From Nemophila menziesii (lineage: Eukaryota; Streptophyta; Magnoliopsida; Boraginales; Hydrophyllaceae), in NCBI GenBank assembly GCA_029959085.1, contig JARWIR010000001.1:19769730-19833729 (forward strand): 64,000 nucleotides of DNA. Direction: 5' to 3'. Positions within the stretch are counted from its first letter, which is position 1. Every line of letters starts with the position of its first letter. The translations under genes and the position numbers were made by a program. This document shows positions 1 to 11,012 of the stretch, in pieces. The notes under the pieces are model-generated. The model saw only the letters and a program-made list of their open reading frames with translations, was not told the DNA's origin and ran no database searches.

Positions 1-644
1 TTAATTAATTGATTAATGAGTAGAATATGAATCACTGTTTGACATCAAAAGAGTTTAATGGTCAACTAAAAATATCAGCATTAGTGGTGTAGTGCTGCGA
101 TAATGTAGTAAACTTGAGAAACTTCTAAACTTCAACTATAGTTAATCTATTTCTTAATTAATACTGTAATACTCGATTCTAATAGCTAAATCCAACACCA
201 CAACTATTGTCTATCTATATGTATGAGTTAAAATTTGATGAAAACAGAAATCAGTGATAAATGTGAATGTTGCATCTATAATCACATCATATCAATCAAA
301 ATGTATTTGATGAACTAATGAAACAATTATATAAATAAAAAAATTGACAAATCTCAGTTATATCAACACCACTGAAGCCTTTCATCCTCCTTAGATTGCA
401 CATGATTTGATGTATACGAGTCAATCGGAGATAGTGAAGTGAGGCTACTATAATTCTGATATAAAAACATATAAAGCAGGATATTTATTTAGTGACTGGT
501 TCGATTGTACTATGTAAGGACTATCACTTCCCAAATACTGATAAAACAGACGCTTCATTCTGGTGGTTCATTTACCTCTTTTGCTCATCAATCCATTAAA
601 TAATCGTGTAAAGAAAATCAAACTATGTAAAACTCAATACAATT

Positions 645-1563
645 TCACTTATGATGAAGCTCAATAGCAGAAACAACTTCATCAATACTCTTAAAGTTTC
701 TCCTTTCCTTCAAAAGCATCGTTTCAAATTTCAAAGCTCGAGCCTCACATTTTGCAAGCTCACTTAATTCAGTGAAGGATTCCAAATCTTCAACATGAAC
801 TACCCCAACAATTCTTCTGGAAATGGAAACAAAAGAGAGGTAAGAAAAGCGTATTTTACATCAAAGTTTCATCATTATCAATTATCTAACCTTATCATCT
901 TAGCTGTGCCAAATCCAAATCCAAGTGTATCGTGAAACAAATCTTTCATATATGATTTCTTCACCAGTACTTGTAGCTCTGGATAATTATAAATTTCCGG
1001 GAGATAAGCTTCACCAGAACCATCCTTGTGTTTATCCCAAAGACCAGTAAAATATTCCTCAAATAATTTTCAAGTCTCTGCTATATTCTTCAAAATCCAC
1101 GCTTTATATGACTACACAAGAAAACTTTAAAAGTAAGTTGAAATGTAAATACACCAAATTTTGTTTTAGTGTGTTTGAGTTAGAAATCAGAAATAGTTAT
1201 AATATCTAAGTACAAGTTTAGACTTGGTAATAATTTACCCTCACGTTTGTGATGTGTAGTGGTGAGATAAAGAAGGGATGTGTGGAAGAGAGTTTTGGCT
1301 ATATAGTCAGACAAATGCTCAGCCAGTAATGGATACTCAATTCCAGCTATGAATCCTTTTCTCAGAATTATGTCAGGGGTTCAAAATATCTCATACCAAT
1401 CAAACACTATTAAAATGGTATACTTCTGGAACATGATCTGGGCATAAACGAGCATGCTCTTTTAGTGTGGTTGACTCAAAATAAGCACGTTCCTTTGTCA
1501 TTACTATTAGCAATGATTCTCCAATACAACGAATATATGGAAGTGCATGCACGTATTTCTACC
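645..1563 (-). pseudogene. MTK: Methylthioribose kinase (MTK) pseudogene, catalytic core missing
   Basis: Minus-strand exons match plant S-methyl-5-thioribose kinase, the ATP-dependent kinase of the methionine (Yang) salvage cycle. The last exon (645-816) reads [15 protein letters not shown] and ends in a TGA at 645-647. The exon at 891-1111 contains GLWDKHKDGSGEAYLPEIYN and LFHDTLGFGFGTAKMIR. The exon at about 1239-1563 contains [20 protein letters not shown] and [12 protein letters not shown]. Splice junctions are still present (donor beside 891, acceptors beside 816 and 1111), so this is a genomic duplicate and not a retrocopy. Lesions: an in-frame TGA at 1070-1072 where the family has Trp, a 1-nt loss in the MRYFEPPDI stretch near 1370, and a further frame break near 1405. 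Only about 125 bp separates the two upstream exons, so the exon(s) expected to hold the HGDLHTGS and DPEFAFYG catalytic motifs are gone. The N-terminal region was not found upstream. Confidence 0.85.
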
Positions 1564-1594
1564 TTTTATATACCAGAAGATGAAGACAATACAA

Positions 1595-1720
1595 CTACAT
1601 CATTGTAACAACTTCTCTAGCCACTTGTCTCAATAAATCAGCGTGTGTCCTCGGAATTGACTCAATATTCCTCAGCACAATAATGAGGCTAGTTGCAATT
1701 CCAACAACATTATCCCAGTA
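1595..1720 (-). other. Short coding-like stretch, unrecognised
   Basis: A 41-codon open minus-strand stretch, in part GIATSLIIVLRNIESIPRT then HADLLRQVAREVV, ends in TAG at 1595-1597. It lies just upstream of the MTK pseudogene but does not look like MTK N-terminal sequence. It reads like protein (amphipathic, no low complexity) and could be an exon remnant of another gene. The rest of 1564-2313 shows nothing recognisable. Confidence 0.3.
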
Positions 1721-2321
1721 TACTATCAAAATTCATATCAATACTTAATTACTGCATAACAGGTAAACCAAATATCAAAATTTACTGCATATGCCTGGCT
1801 TTAAAACTAGTTACATCAAATCGAATAGCTTCAGAAACACGGCATATTATCTACAACTGAATTTGTGAAGCATTAAAGCCGTACATCCTCTGGCTTTATA
1901 TGTACAATAAATGAACCCTCGAGAGGATGTATGGACTTGGTTCACGAAAGAATATTAATGGATGTACCAATCTTATACTGATATTAATTTTCTTTTAACA
2001 GAGGATTAGGAGGATCTTTTTCTATTAATTTCCGCCCAAATATATTAAAAATAAATTGTTAAATTGATCAAGAATTTACTCATTGCAAAGTCAAAAATGT
2101 ATAAAATTACAGCATGAATGTAATTTTAAAAAATAGTTCACTTTTGTGTGGAGACATTTTTATTATCTCTAAAAAACATTTCCAACTTGCGTAAGAAGGT
2201 AAATTGCATCATTAATCCTTTTATATTACCTTAAAAAGGACGAATGGTGCAATTCACAATAGGTCAGTAACTACAATTTTTTTAAGAGCAATATTATATA
2301 TTACTCCTTTTTCTTGACTCC

Positions 2322-2792
2322 TTATAAGGAGAAGAATCCAGCAACTGCAGCAACAGCTACGACTGATGACATCTTCAAGGTGGCAGCACCACTTTCAGCA
2401 GCGGCGGGTTCCTCAGCTGAGGGTGCGATTTCCTCAGATGACTCATCATATGGTGGGCTAGCGGCTACTTCCTCGGTGGATGGTGCAGGTGGAGATAATG
2501 GGAGTTCATCAGAAGGAGCTGGAGCAGGAACGCTGTCATCACTGTCTTCTTCGTCTTCTACTTCAACAATGACTGGGGTGCTGGCCTTAGGGGCGTTTGC
2601 AAGGAATGACCTTGGTGCTTCTGCAATTGGTGCGGCAGCGGTGGTGGTGGTGGTGGCGGGTGCGGATGCGACGGATTTGGTGGTGGAGGGTGCGGCAGCG
2701 GGTGAAGCTGATGGGGCAGTTGCGGTGGTGGAGGCGAAAAGCCCAGCAAACGCAACGAAGATCAAAGCAAGAACGACGAGTTGACGAGCCAT
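2322..2792 (-). CDS. Classical arabinogalactan protein (AGP), GPI-anchored
   Basis: Intronless 156-aa protein. Residues 1-24 are a signal peptide (MARQLVVLALIFVAFAGLFA). The mature part is rich in Pro, Ala, Ser and Thr with the Ala-Pro, Ser-Pro and Thr-Pro dipeptides expected to be hydroxylated and O-glycosylated with arabinogalactan (for example PSASPAAAPS and VPAPAPSDELPLSPPAPS). The C-terminal 17 or so residues (SSVVAVAAVAGFFSL) are hydrophobic, as in a GPI-anchor signal, so the product should sit on the outer face of the plasma membrane or in the wall. A central acidic block, EVEDEEDSDDS (about residues 76-86), and further Glu-rich segments are unusual for a classical AGP. The start codon is the first ATG after a TATA box about 100 bp upstream. 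The same segment is open on the opposite strand because of its Ala/Pro codon bias, but only the minus frame has the signal peptide and GPI signal. Which AGP it is cannot be said. Confidence 0.88.
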   Translation of the reverse strand: MARQLVVLALIFVAFAGLFASTTATAPSASPAAAPSTTKSVASAPATTTTTAAAPIAEAPRSFLANAPKASTPVIVEVEDEEDSDDSVPAPAPSDELPLSPPAPSTEEVAASPPYDESSEEIAPSAEEPAAAESGAATLKMSSVVAVAAVAGFFSL

Positions 2793-2890
2793 TTTTTATT
2801 GGTTGGAAATTCTACAAGATTTGCAGCGGTTATTAATTTTAAAATGCTGCAAAGCTTTAGAATATGAATATGAAGAAGCCATTGTTTGTT

Positions 2891-2900
2891 CTTATATAGA
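2891..2900 (-). promoter_or_regulatory. TATA box of the AGP gene
   Basis: On the minus strand TCTATATAAG lies about 100 bp upstream of the AGP start codon, which implies a 5' UTR of about 65-75 nt. Confidence 0.6.
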
Positions 2901-3116
2901 AGAATGGTGTAGAGGCGAACCACATAAAGAGCGCAAAAAAAATGGTGGGATTTAGTGGATGGTGTTCATTTAGTTTGAGAAAAAATTGGTTATATTTTGA
3001 ACGAACTATGAAACATTCTTTATTCACCGAATGTGATGGAATGATCTACATGCAAGATAGCTGAGAAGCTATCGATCATCATACATGGGCTTTTTTTACT
3101 ACATATGGTGTCCTAA

Positions 3117-4000
3117 GAGAAGACCAATGGGGTCTTCAAATGTTAAATTTGAAGACCTAAAAATTAAAATAGATTAAAAAGCAACACCAATGGTGTTTTT
3201 GAAGACTCTCCACATATAGAGATAGAGACTCAATATGTATAAATTTTGTCAAATATAGCTACATGTATACATATTTAATATTTTGTCAAATTACACAAGA
3301 TGTAGATTTAATATAAAAAAGGTAAAATAAAAAATTAAAATAGATTTATTTATAGGTCATCAAAAGAAAGAAAAATTAATATATGGTAAATTAGAAAAAC
3401 TTATTAATTTTGAATTAAGAAAATTAAATAGTTAATTAATTGATTAAAAAATGAATTAAATTAGAGTGATTAAATAAATTAAAATAGTATAGATTTAAGT
3501 GATTAATGAATTATCGCATATCTTTTATTTATTTATATAGGTAATATAATTTATTTATTTAATGAGATTTTTAAAAATTTTAGTTTTAAAATTATATAAA
3601 TGATAAATGATATAAAATAAATATAACGTCAAATATATTAAACTAAATATCACATTTAAATTTAAAATATAATCTTTAAATTAAATTTAACTTTTTAGCC
3701 AATTTTTAAATTTAATTTTTAAATATATATCCAAATTTATTTTTTTTACATCTGAATATTATTAAAAAAATGTTTACCTATATAAAATTAGTTAATATTA
3801 AATTAATTTATTAATATAAATTATGAAATTAAAATAATGTATATAATTATTAGTATTTTTTATATAAAAAAACTCAAATGTAAAACCAAACCTTTGGTGT
3901 TGACAATAATTTAAAGACCCGATTTTAACAATGGGTCTTTAAATTGGGTCTTCAAATCAAGATTTAAAGACCTAAAATAAAGACCCCATTGGTCATGCTC
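3117..4000. mobile_element. PIF/Harbinger-like non-autonomous DNA transposon (884 bp)
   Basis: Imperfect terminal inverted repeats: left GAGAAGACCAATGGGGTCTT, right (reverse complement) GAGCATGACCAATGGGGTCTT. The element is flanked by the 3-bp TSD TAA (3114-3116 and 4001-4003), the TWA type made by PIF/Harbinger transposases. Both ends carry subterminal inverted copies of a GTCTTCAAAT / TTTGAAGACC motif and a second pair around CACCAATGGTG / CTTTGGTGTTG. The interior is very AT-rich with no coding capacity, so it needs a transposase in trans. Confidence 0.75.
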
Positions 4001-4003
4001 TAA

Positions 4004-4495
4004 GATTATTACTTGCATCTCAAAATATGTTTATCCAACTTTTTCTATTATTATTTTTATTAAAAAAGTAAAATTTATATTTTCACTACATATTAAAATA
4101 TCAAGACATTCAAAAAATTCAGAAAAAATAAAATAAAATTAGAATGGACGAGTTCATATTTTTATCTGAGATTTTTTTTATTTCTTTCTTAAAATTTCAA
4201 TATTCAATTTTATATATTTATATAATACACAAAAATATATATATTTATATATTTTTAAAATATAAAATATTAGTATAACATTTAATTTTATTAATCACAT
4301 ATATTAACAAATTATTTTTCTCTTTATTAATCACATATACCTTATTTTTACTTATTTTTAACCATCATGATGTATTCTTTTTCTGTCCAACCTCTTATGT
4401 TATTTTGCGTGTTATTGTGAAAATTTTGTATTACGAAAACACACAAAATAAAGATTTTCTTTCAGTCAAACCCTTTTCTGTATGTGGTTTTGTGT
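4004..4495. other. AT-rich spacer, nothing recognised
   Basis: AT-rich single-copy-looking sequence between two DNA transposons. No open frame, RNA gene or repeat could be supported. Confidence 0.5.
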
Positions 4496-4503
4496 ATCAC
4501 GGG

Positions 4504-4757
4504 TAGGGCTACAAACGAACTGAGCCGAACCAAACTTTAGCTTTCTTGAATTTGTTTGATAATATTTTAACGAGTTTGAGCTTGAGCTTGGTTTGAGTTT
4601 GAACCGAGTCGAGCCGAACTTTAGCTTTCTTGGGCTTGGTTCGTTAACTAACGAGCCAAACTCAAACAAATCCTTAGCGAACTTATTTTTTCCAAACTTG
4701 AGTTCGGCTTGGATTGGTTCATTTTAGACTCATTTAAGTCTCGTTTATTTTTCTATG

Positions 4758-4847
<90 letters not shown>

Positions 4848-5273
4848 TCTGTGATTTAAAATGAAGTTAAGTAAAACTAATATACAACACATTACATAAT
4901 TTGACTTGAACAAAAAAATATACTAATTGGAAATATAATATTTTAGTTATGATTAATTATATATACAAAATTTTTACTGAGTTTTGAGTTTATATATATA
5001 TATACACCTACATATAAAATTGATAACTTTTAATCGAATATATCTACCAAATCTATTAACGAGCTCGTAATGAGCTCTTAACGAGCTCTTATCAAACTGT
5101 TCACGAGCTTAACGAGTCAAGCTTATGTAAGTTTGAGTTTGTCTCGTTTAGTAAACGAGCCTGAATTTGAAGTTTGAGCTTGGTTTGTTTAACTAACGAG
5201 CTGAACTCAAACAAACTTTTAGCAAACTCAAACTCGAGCCCTTGGCGAGAGTATCGGTTTATTTGCAGCCCTA
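4504..5273. mobile_element. hAT-like non-autonomous DNA transposon (770 bp)
   Basis: Ends are TAGGGCTACAAACGAAC and, reverse-complemented at the right, TAGGGCTGCAAATAAACC. Flanks ATCACGGG (4496-4503) and ATCACGAG (5274-5281) are an 8-bp TSD with one mismatch, typical of hAT elements. The arms are full of GAGCTCG / CGAGCC / AACTCAAAC repeats in both orientations, a layout common in plant hAT MITEs. The centre has a long (TA)n tract. No transposase gene. Confidence 0.72.
4757..4840. repeat. (TA)n microsatellite
   Basis: About 40 uninterrupted TA dinucleotides within the 770-bp hAT-like element, likely highly length-variable between individuals. Confidence 0.95.
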
Positions 5274-5281
5274 ATCACGAG

Positions 5282-6387
5282 AATCACAAACCGACTATTT
5301 TATGTAATGATGTAATACACAAAAAGAACACAGTCCCCAACTTGTCCCTTCTGTTGTACAACAAAACTTGTTTACTTTGTTAATCTTCTGGAAAAGCAAA
5401 TATTGTGGCAACTTGGATTGCGTGCAATTGAATCACACAAATGATTCCTCATGGGATATATGAATATATATCTTATGGAGTTTGGTGATACTTACCCCGA
5501 GATAAGTATGAATGGAAGACTCCAAAAATGATGTTAAGCGCGTCGATCAGAGAAGATGAAAAGTGTTTCTTGTTAATTAATCCCACGGTCTACGAACCTC
5601 CCATGTATAAAAAAAAAAAATCTATTATAAATGTAGAAATATCTAAAAAAGAGGCAACAAGACAAAATGTGAGCTTTTGAGTTTCTTAACTTAAAAAAAG
5701 AGCTTTTGAGTTTAGTGTCTCTGGAAATTGGATTCTTCTGAATTAACCTTTTTGTTTGTGGACTTCAAATTCACAAATTTTGTGTAATGTTGACTTTTAC
5801 TTTAGAAAGTAAGTATCCATGCCATAATGTTCTTCTGTGTTGTTTCAGTCTAATTCATACTGTAATATCTAGTCTTGGAAATTTCTGTAACTTTAAAAAT
5901 ATAGTTATATCCCGTAACGCTTTAGAGAATTATAATGTCTTAATTTGTATGAGAGTCTTGTATATATTGTTATGATTTAGTAAGAACATGCTTTAAGAGT
6001 AAAGAAGAAGGTATTGATTTATTGTATAATAGAATATTTACTATTTATTAAAATCACTTTTAACAAATTAAATATTTATAACCGAGGCGACATTTTCAGG
6101 CTGCTGCAGCAATTCCAAAGGCTAATAAGTCTCCAGCTATGACTATGGCATATCCTAACAAAGGAATGGATCTAATTGTTAGTTCCTTTATCCTTTTTAC
6201 CTTGTGCCATTGTTTCATGTTATATATTTTTCAATTATTGTATGATTTCGAGTACTTTGAGAATATATAAATGCGATATCAGTTTAAAAGGAACTTGGGA
6301 TTAATCCATACCCTCACAACTTCTTGGTTCAATTGTCTATTCTCAATTATGTTAATAAGTACGGGGAATTAAAAATATAGAGCATAT
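5282..6387. other. Intergenic; one possible exon relic
   Basis: Mostly AT-rich sequence without convincing genes. The only protein-like piece is the exon-like segment at 6101-6180. Confidence 0.4.
6101..6180 (+). other. Exon-like segment, unrecognised
   Basis: A TTTTCAG acceptor at 6094-6100 is followed by an open stretch beginning AAAAIPKANKSPAMTMAYPN, ending before GTTAGT, a possible donor. Base composition is more balanced than the surroundings. No partner exons were found, so it may be an exon relic carried here by a transposon. Confidence 0.25.
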
Positions 6388-6390
6388 TAA

Positions 6391-6620
6391 GGGCCCGTTT
6401 GGAAGTGCTTATTTTAGAGTAAAAAAGCGCTTTTAGAATAAAATTCAAAAATTTAAAAAATTATTAAAAATAATTTTAAAATCTAAAATTATTTTAAGTG
6501 ATTTTTTTAAGAAGCACCTATTTGGTGCTTCTCATAAAAGTGCTTTTCAAAGTCAAAAGTACTTTTAAAATGCTAAAAGCATTTTTAAGTGCTTCTGAAA
6601 AAGCACTTCCAAACGGGCAC
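6391..6620. mobile_element. Tourist-like MITE (230 bp)
   Basis: Terminal inverted repeats GGGCCCGTTTGGAAGTGCTT (left) and GTGCCCGTTTGGAAGTGCTT (right, reverse complement), with TSD TAA at 6388-6390 and 6621-6623. The body is AGTGCTTTT-type sequence that can fold on itself over nearly its full length. Same family as the element at 17262-17476. Confidence 0.82.
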
Positions 6621-7112
6621 TAAATATGTCGACATCTCAGTGGTTGGTATCTAGAATAATCAAACACATCCATGGATTTTATTTTCTTGTAATGTATGGT
6701 GTCTAAAATATTTCTTGTAATAGTTTGAATTGTGAACAAAAAGACCATCTGCAAAACTACTCTTTTATGATTTGCATAGTGACGATGCCAAATTTCAAAT
6801 AATGGTAGACGTTAAGCGAGTAATATTATATTATAATTGCAAATACATGGCTTCTTATTCTCCTTTCATCCCTTTGACTCACTATTTGATGGAACATGAG
6901 CTCAGAGCTGTTCGAAGAAGAATTTACGAGATTTCATTCTAGTGTGAAGTAGTAGGCATTACAGGATATCCAAGTTTAAGTTATCTCTATCTAAACATTT
7001 CAATGATATTATCTTTCTAAAACTTTATTTACCACTCTGATCAAAGTAAAATAGAAAATGAGAGATGAGCATCATTCCAAAATCATTCATAGTATTGTCT
7101 TATGTCTGCACA

Positions 7113-7352
7113 TGTAGCTATTAGATATTGAGAAGAGAAGGAATTTTGTATATTTCATGGGTGTAAACTATTACAGATGTGTTTAATTATATAAGAAACT
7201 AAACACTATAATACACATGCATACACACGTTATACATAACTTTTAATTCTATCAGATTTGGTTAGAGTTGTTTGTGAACTTGTGTAACTAACTATGATGT
7301 ATTAATCACGTGAGCTGAGGGTGTATGTGATAGAGTGTTATGTAGATTATCA
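7113..7352 (-). mobile_element. Putative 3' LTR of the minus-strand copia relic
   Basis: On the minus strand the polypurine tract TTGAGGGGGGA is followed by TGATAATCTACATAAC, as at the start of a 3' LTR. The sequence contains a possible TATA motif near 7186-7196 and reaches ...AATAGCTACA at 7113, a plausible LTR end. No second LTR remains to confirm the boundary. Confidence 0.4.
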
Positions 7353-8957
7353 TCCCCCCTCAAGCTGAGCATGTTTAACAAGGGAAGCTTGGAGATAAGC
7401 GAAGTGAATAACGTTGTAGGAAGGTCTTTTGTAAGAACATAAACAAATTGAATATGTGAAGGCACATGATAAAGCTGCAAAAGTTTAGCTTTAACTTGTT
7501 CATGAACAAAAAGAAAAACCAGATCAATATGTCGTATGCGAGTGTGGAACACTGAATTAGTAGCTAAATCAATTGCAGAGATATTGTCACAAGCAAGAGT
7601 AGGAGTAACAACTTGAATATGTAAAATTTTCAATAAGAAAGCCAACCATTTAAATTCTGCATAAATATATGCCATAACTCTATAATATGCTTCAATTGAT
7701 GATCCTGAGACAGTTGATTGCTTTCTGGATCCCCATGAAACAAGAACCGAAAAATATACAATATCCAGTTATGGAACGCCTATCAACTGAGCTACTAGCC
7801 CAATCCAAGTTAGAGAAAGCTCGAAGTACAGGAGAAGAGGTTGAAAACAACCAAAATAAAGTATGCCTTTGATATAGCTAAGTAACTTCTTTAATGATTC
7901 ATAATAAGAATTGGTTGGATGATGCATTTCTTGACATATTTGATTAACAACCAATGCAATATTGGGACGAGATATAGTGAGATATTGCAATGCACCTGTC
8001 AACTCCTAAAAAGAAATAAATCTTTATATAACAACATACCGTGATCTAAATTAACCACATATTTGTTTAGAGTAGGAGTAGGAGAAGCTTTACACTCACT
8101 AAGTCCAGCTTTGGTTAAGATAGAGAGAGCCTAGTTAGCTTGAGTAACAACTAAGTTATCATTTGAACGATATATTTCCAAGCCAAGAAAATATGATAAA
8201 GAACCCAAATCTTTCATCAAAAAACGCAACTTAAGTGCCGAAATAATAGAAATTATGGATGTATAATCTCACATGTAACACGAATATCATCCATATAGAC
8301 TAGGATTATAGTTAAGGTGCTATTAGATCCTCTAATGAACATAAACAAATAAGTAGGGCTCACTATAATATTGTGAGTAATGAGAAACAAATTGAGCAAT
8401 TGGTACCAAGCTCGCAGAGCTTGTTTAAGCCCATAAAGTGAGAGATTCAACTTACAAACGAACTTCATATTATCTTTGTCAATAAACCCCATAGGTTGAA
8501 CCATATACACGTCTTCATCAATCGCACCATGCAAAAATGCATTAGACACATCTAATTAACGAATATTCCAATTATTTGAAGCAACCAAAGCAAGTATGAC
8601 ATGAATAGTTTGGTGTTTAACAACTGGGTTGAACGTTTTAGTATAGTCCAAGCCATATTCTTGTAAGAAGCCACAAGAAACTAAGCATGCTTTATATCGA
8701 GCAACTAAGCCATCTGTATAACATTTAATCTTGAATATCCACTTACACATTATATGAGCTAAACCATGTGGAAGTGGAACTAAATACCATGTATGTTGAC
8801 TGATAAGAGCATTGTACTCCTTAGTCATAACTGATTTCCAACACTTAAACCTAGAAGCTTCCTTATATGACACGGGTTCAACTAGAGAAGGTGATAGAAA
8901 AAGTGATTGATATTTATATGAAGGTTTCAGGCACCCCGTTTGATGTAGAGAGACCAT
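7353..8957 (-). pseudogene. copia reverse transcriptase and RNase H remnant
   Basis: Three successive open pieces in different frames. 8253-8957 holds RT: an entry region KWIFKIKCYTDGLVARYKA, SNAFLHGAIDEDVYMVQP, LYGLKQALRAWY, and YMDD at VYMDDI, so the catalytic motif survives. 7769-8002 continues with GALQYLTISRPNIALVVNQ and YIKGILYFG. 7292-7675 is the end of RNase H: AEFKWLAFLLK, ACDNISAIDLA, HIDLVFLFVHEQV, VYVLTKDLP. The frame changes and stops between pieces make it inactive. Confidence 0.88.
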
Positions 8958-8974
8958 ATGATGACAGGGAGGAA

Positions 8975-10094
8975 TTACTTAAGGTGTAGGAGAGGGTGAA
9001 ATAGAATTAGATGCTTGAATAGGTATAGGAGAAGGTAAAGTAGAGAAATTTTAAGAGGTAGAACTAGCCTCGAAGGTGGTGAAATAGGTATATTGCGATG
9101 AAAAGGATGATAAATGGCTGTAGGATTACTATGATTACAAAATAAATCAATATAGGTTGAGTGATATTGATCTAGAAATGATGTAGAAGCTGACTCAGAG
9201 GAGCTGATAGGTGATTGATATGGAAAAGAATGTTCATCAAAGATAACATAACGCAAAATAGAAACACGTTTAGACTAAAATGATAAACATTTATAACCCT
9301 TAGAATATGTCCAATAACCTATAAATTACACATCTTTCAGACCTAGATGAGAGTTTATGTGGTGCATATGGCCTAAGCCATGGATAACACAAGCACCTAC
9401 ACACTATGAGGTGTGAATAAAAAGGAGGAGAAGCACATAACACCTCAAATGGACTAACATTGGAAAGTAAAAGAGTTGGAAGCAAATTGATAAGGTAAAC
9501 AACTACTGAAAGAGCTTCAAGCCAGAACTTAGAGGAGAGAAAATTGTGAGAAAGTAGAGATAAAGTAGTTTCAATGAGGTGACAATGTTTACGTTCAGAC
9601 ACACCATTTTGTTTAGGTGTATGAGCGAGGAAGGTTTGATGTGTAATGTCATTGGTTTGAATAAAAGTGCAAAAATATTACTAGTATACTCGCCACCATT
9701 ATCAGACCTAAAACATTTTATCTTAGCCACAAATTGAGTATGAATTAACTAAACAAATACTTTGAACACATCACACACATCAGATTTTATAAAGGGGATA
9801 GACCCAAACAAATCGACTGTAATCATTAATAAAGATTACATAGTATTTAAAAGAGGAACAAGAAGCAATATGAGCGGGACCCCATACATCACTATGAATC
9901 AAGTCAAAAGGTGTACAAGATTTATTTACAGACAAATTGAAAGGAATTTTATGTGCTTTAGATGTAGCACAAGAGTTACACTTAACATCATGGTAATCTA
10001 ATTTGGTATGTTGTGTAGAAGACAAAGGAATCAAAGAATTGGTGGAACGATGACCCAAACGCAAATGCCAAATTAAAGCTGAAGAAGACACCAA
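8975..10094 (-). pseudogene. copia integrase remnant with GAG-pre-integrase domain
   Basis: 9780-10094 shows the GAG-pre-integrase zinc-binding block (WHLRLGHRS, then CNSCATSKAHKIPF) and the start of the integrase core (DLIHSDVWGPA, INDYSRFVWVYPL). 9503-9730 continues with KCFRSDNGGEYTS and 9300-9602 with SERKHCHLIETTLSLL. 8975-9256 is the usual linker before RT (YVIFDEHSFPYQSP). Frameshifts separate these pieces. Confidence 0.85.
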
Positions 10095-10104
10095 AGTTGA
10101 AGAT

Positions 10105-10438
10105 TAGGGTTGTAAACGAAGCGAGAAAGCCGAATACTAGATGTGCAAGCTTGTTTGATAAGATTTACGAGTCGAGTCGAGCTCAAATTTTAACGAGTCG
10201 AGCCAAGCTCAAATTTTTAAGATTGTTAACATAATATATTTATTGATAACTATAACATTGATTTACCGATTATAAATTTTTACCGAGTTGACGGACGAGC
10301 TCGAACGAACTCGTTTTTTTAACAAACAAGTTCAAACAAACATTTTTGTTCGTTTATATAAACAAACGAGATCGAACGAGCTTTTTTCTGAGCCAAGCTC
10401 GAGCGGATCGCGAGTAGCTTGGTTCGTTTACAACCCTA
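10105..10438. mobile_element. hAT MITE (334 bp) nested in copia
   Basis: Perfect 16-bp inverted ends TAGGGTTGTAAACGAA, flanked by a perfect 8-bp TSD TTGAAGAT (10097-10104 and 10439-10446). Internal CGAGC/GCTCG-rich arms resemble those of the 770-bp hAT-like element at 4504-5273. It landed inside the copia relic and so is younger than that insertion. Confidence 0.92.
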
Positions 10439-10504
10439 TTGAAGATAAACACATCAAATGAGAAGAGGACTATGAACTTGAAGTGAATTAGTTTGCACCA
10501 AAAC

Positions 10505-10900
10505 TTAGAGGATATAATCCATCCTGCAGGGTCTCTGAAATAGGACAATGTGTGTCTGAGAATCATGAATAGACATAGAACGGGAATCAAATGTGACTGA
10601 ACAATTATTATCTAAGGTGAACCTAGAGATAGACAACAAATTAGATGCAATTTGAGGGACATGAAGTATATAATTTAAGCAAAATATAGAACACGATGAA
10701 TAAAGCTTACTTTGGCCAATGTTAGCAAATTCAAGTGACTGACCATTACCATAGGAAACAGTATTCCCACCATTATAGGGCTGAGATTGTTCTAGCAGTG
10801 ATTGATCATGTGTAACATGGCTATTCGCACCGGAATCAAGATACCACAACTTAGAACTACCACGTCCATGACCTCGAGAATTGAAACCACGGCCTCGACC
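10505..10900 (-). pseudogene. copia protease remnant
   Basis: A Gly/Arg-rich end of gag (GRGFNSRGHGRGSSK) leads into the aspartic protease LWYLDSGANSHVTHD, whose DSG active-site triad is intact. It continues SYGNGQSLEFANIGQSK and LHVPQIASNLLSISRF. The reading frame runs to 10505 before the MITE-disrupted junction with the pre-integrase domain. Confidence 0.85.
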
Positions 10901-11012
10901 TTGAGTGTAAGATAATGAGTTACTTGACTAATAAAACAGATTCGTGTGGGGCGACGGAGAAACATCGCATGAATTCTCCATTTTCATATGCAATTCTACA
11001 GAGACAAGCAAG

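Noticed and set aside
2314..2784. 156-codon plus-strand ORF opposite the AGP gene
   Set aside because: Mirror image of the minus-strand AGP codon bias. It lacks a signal peptide or family features, and the minus frame has a TATA box, signal peptide and GPI signal.
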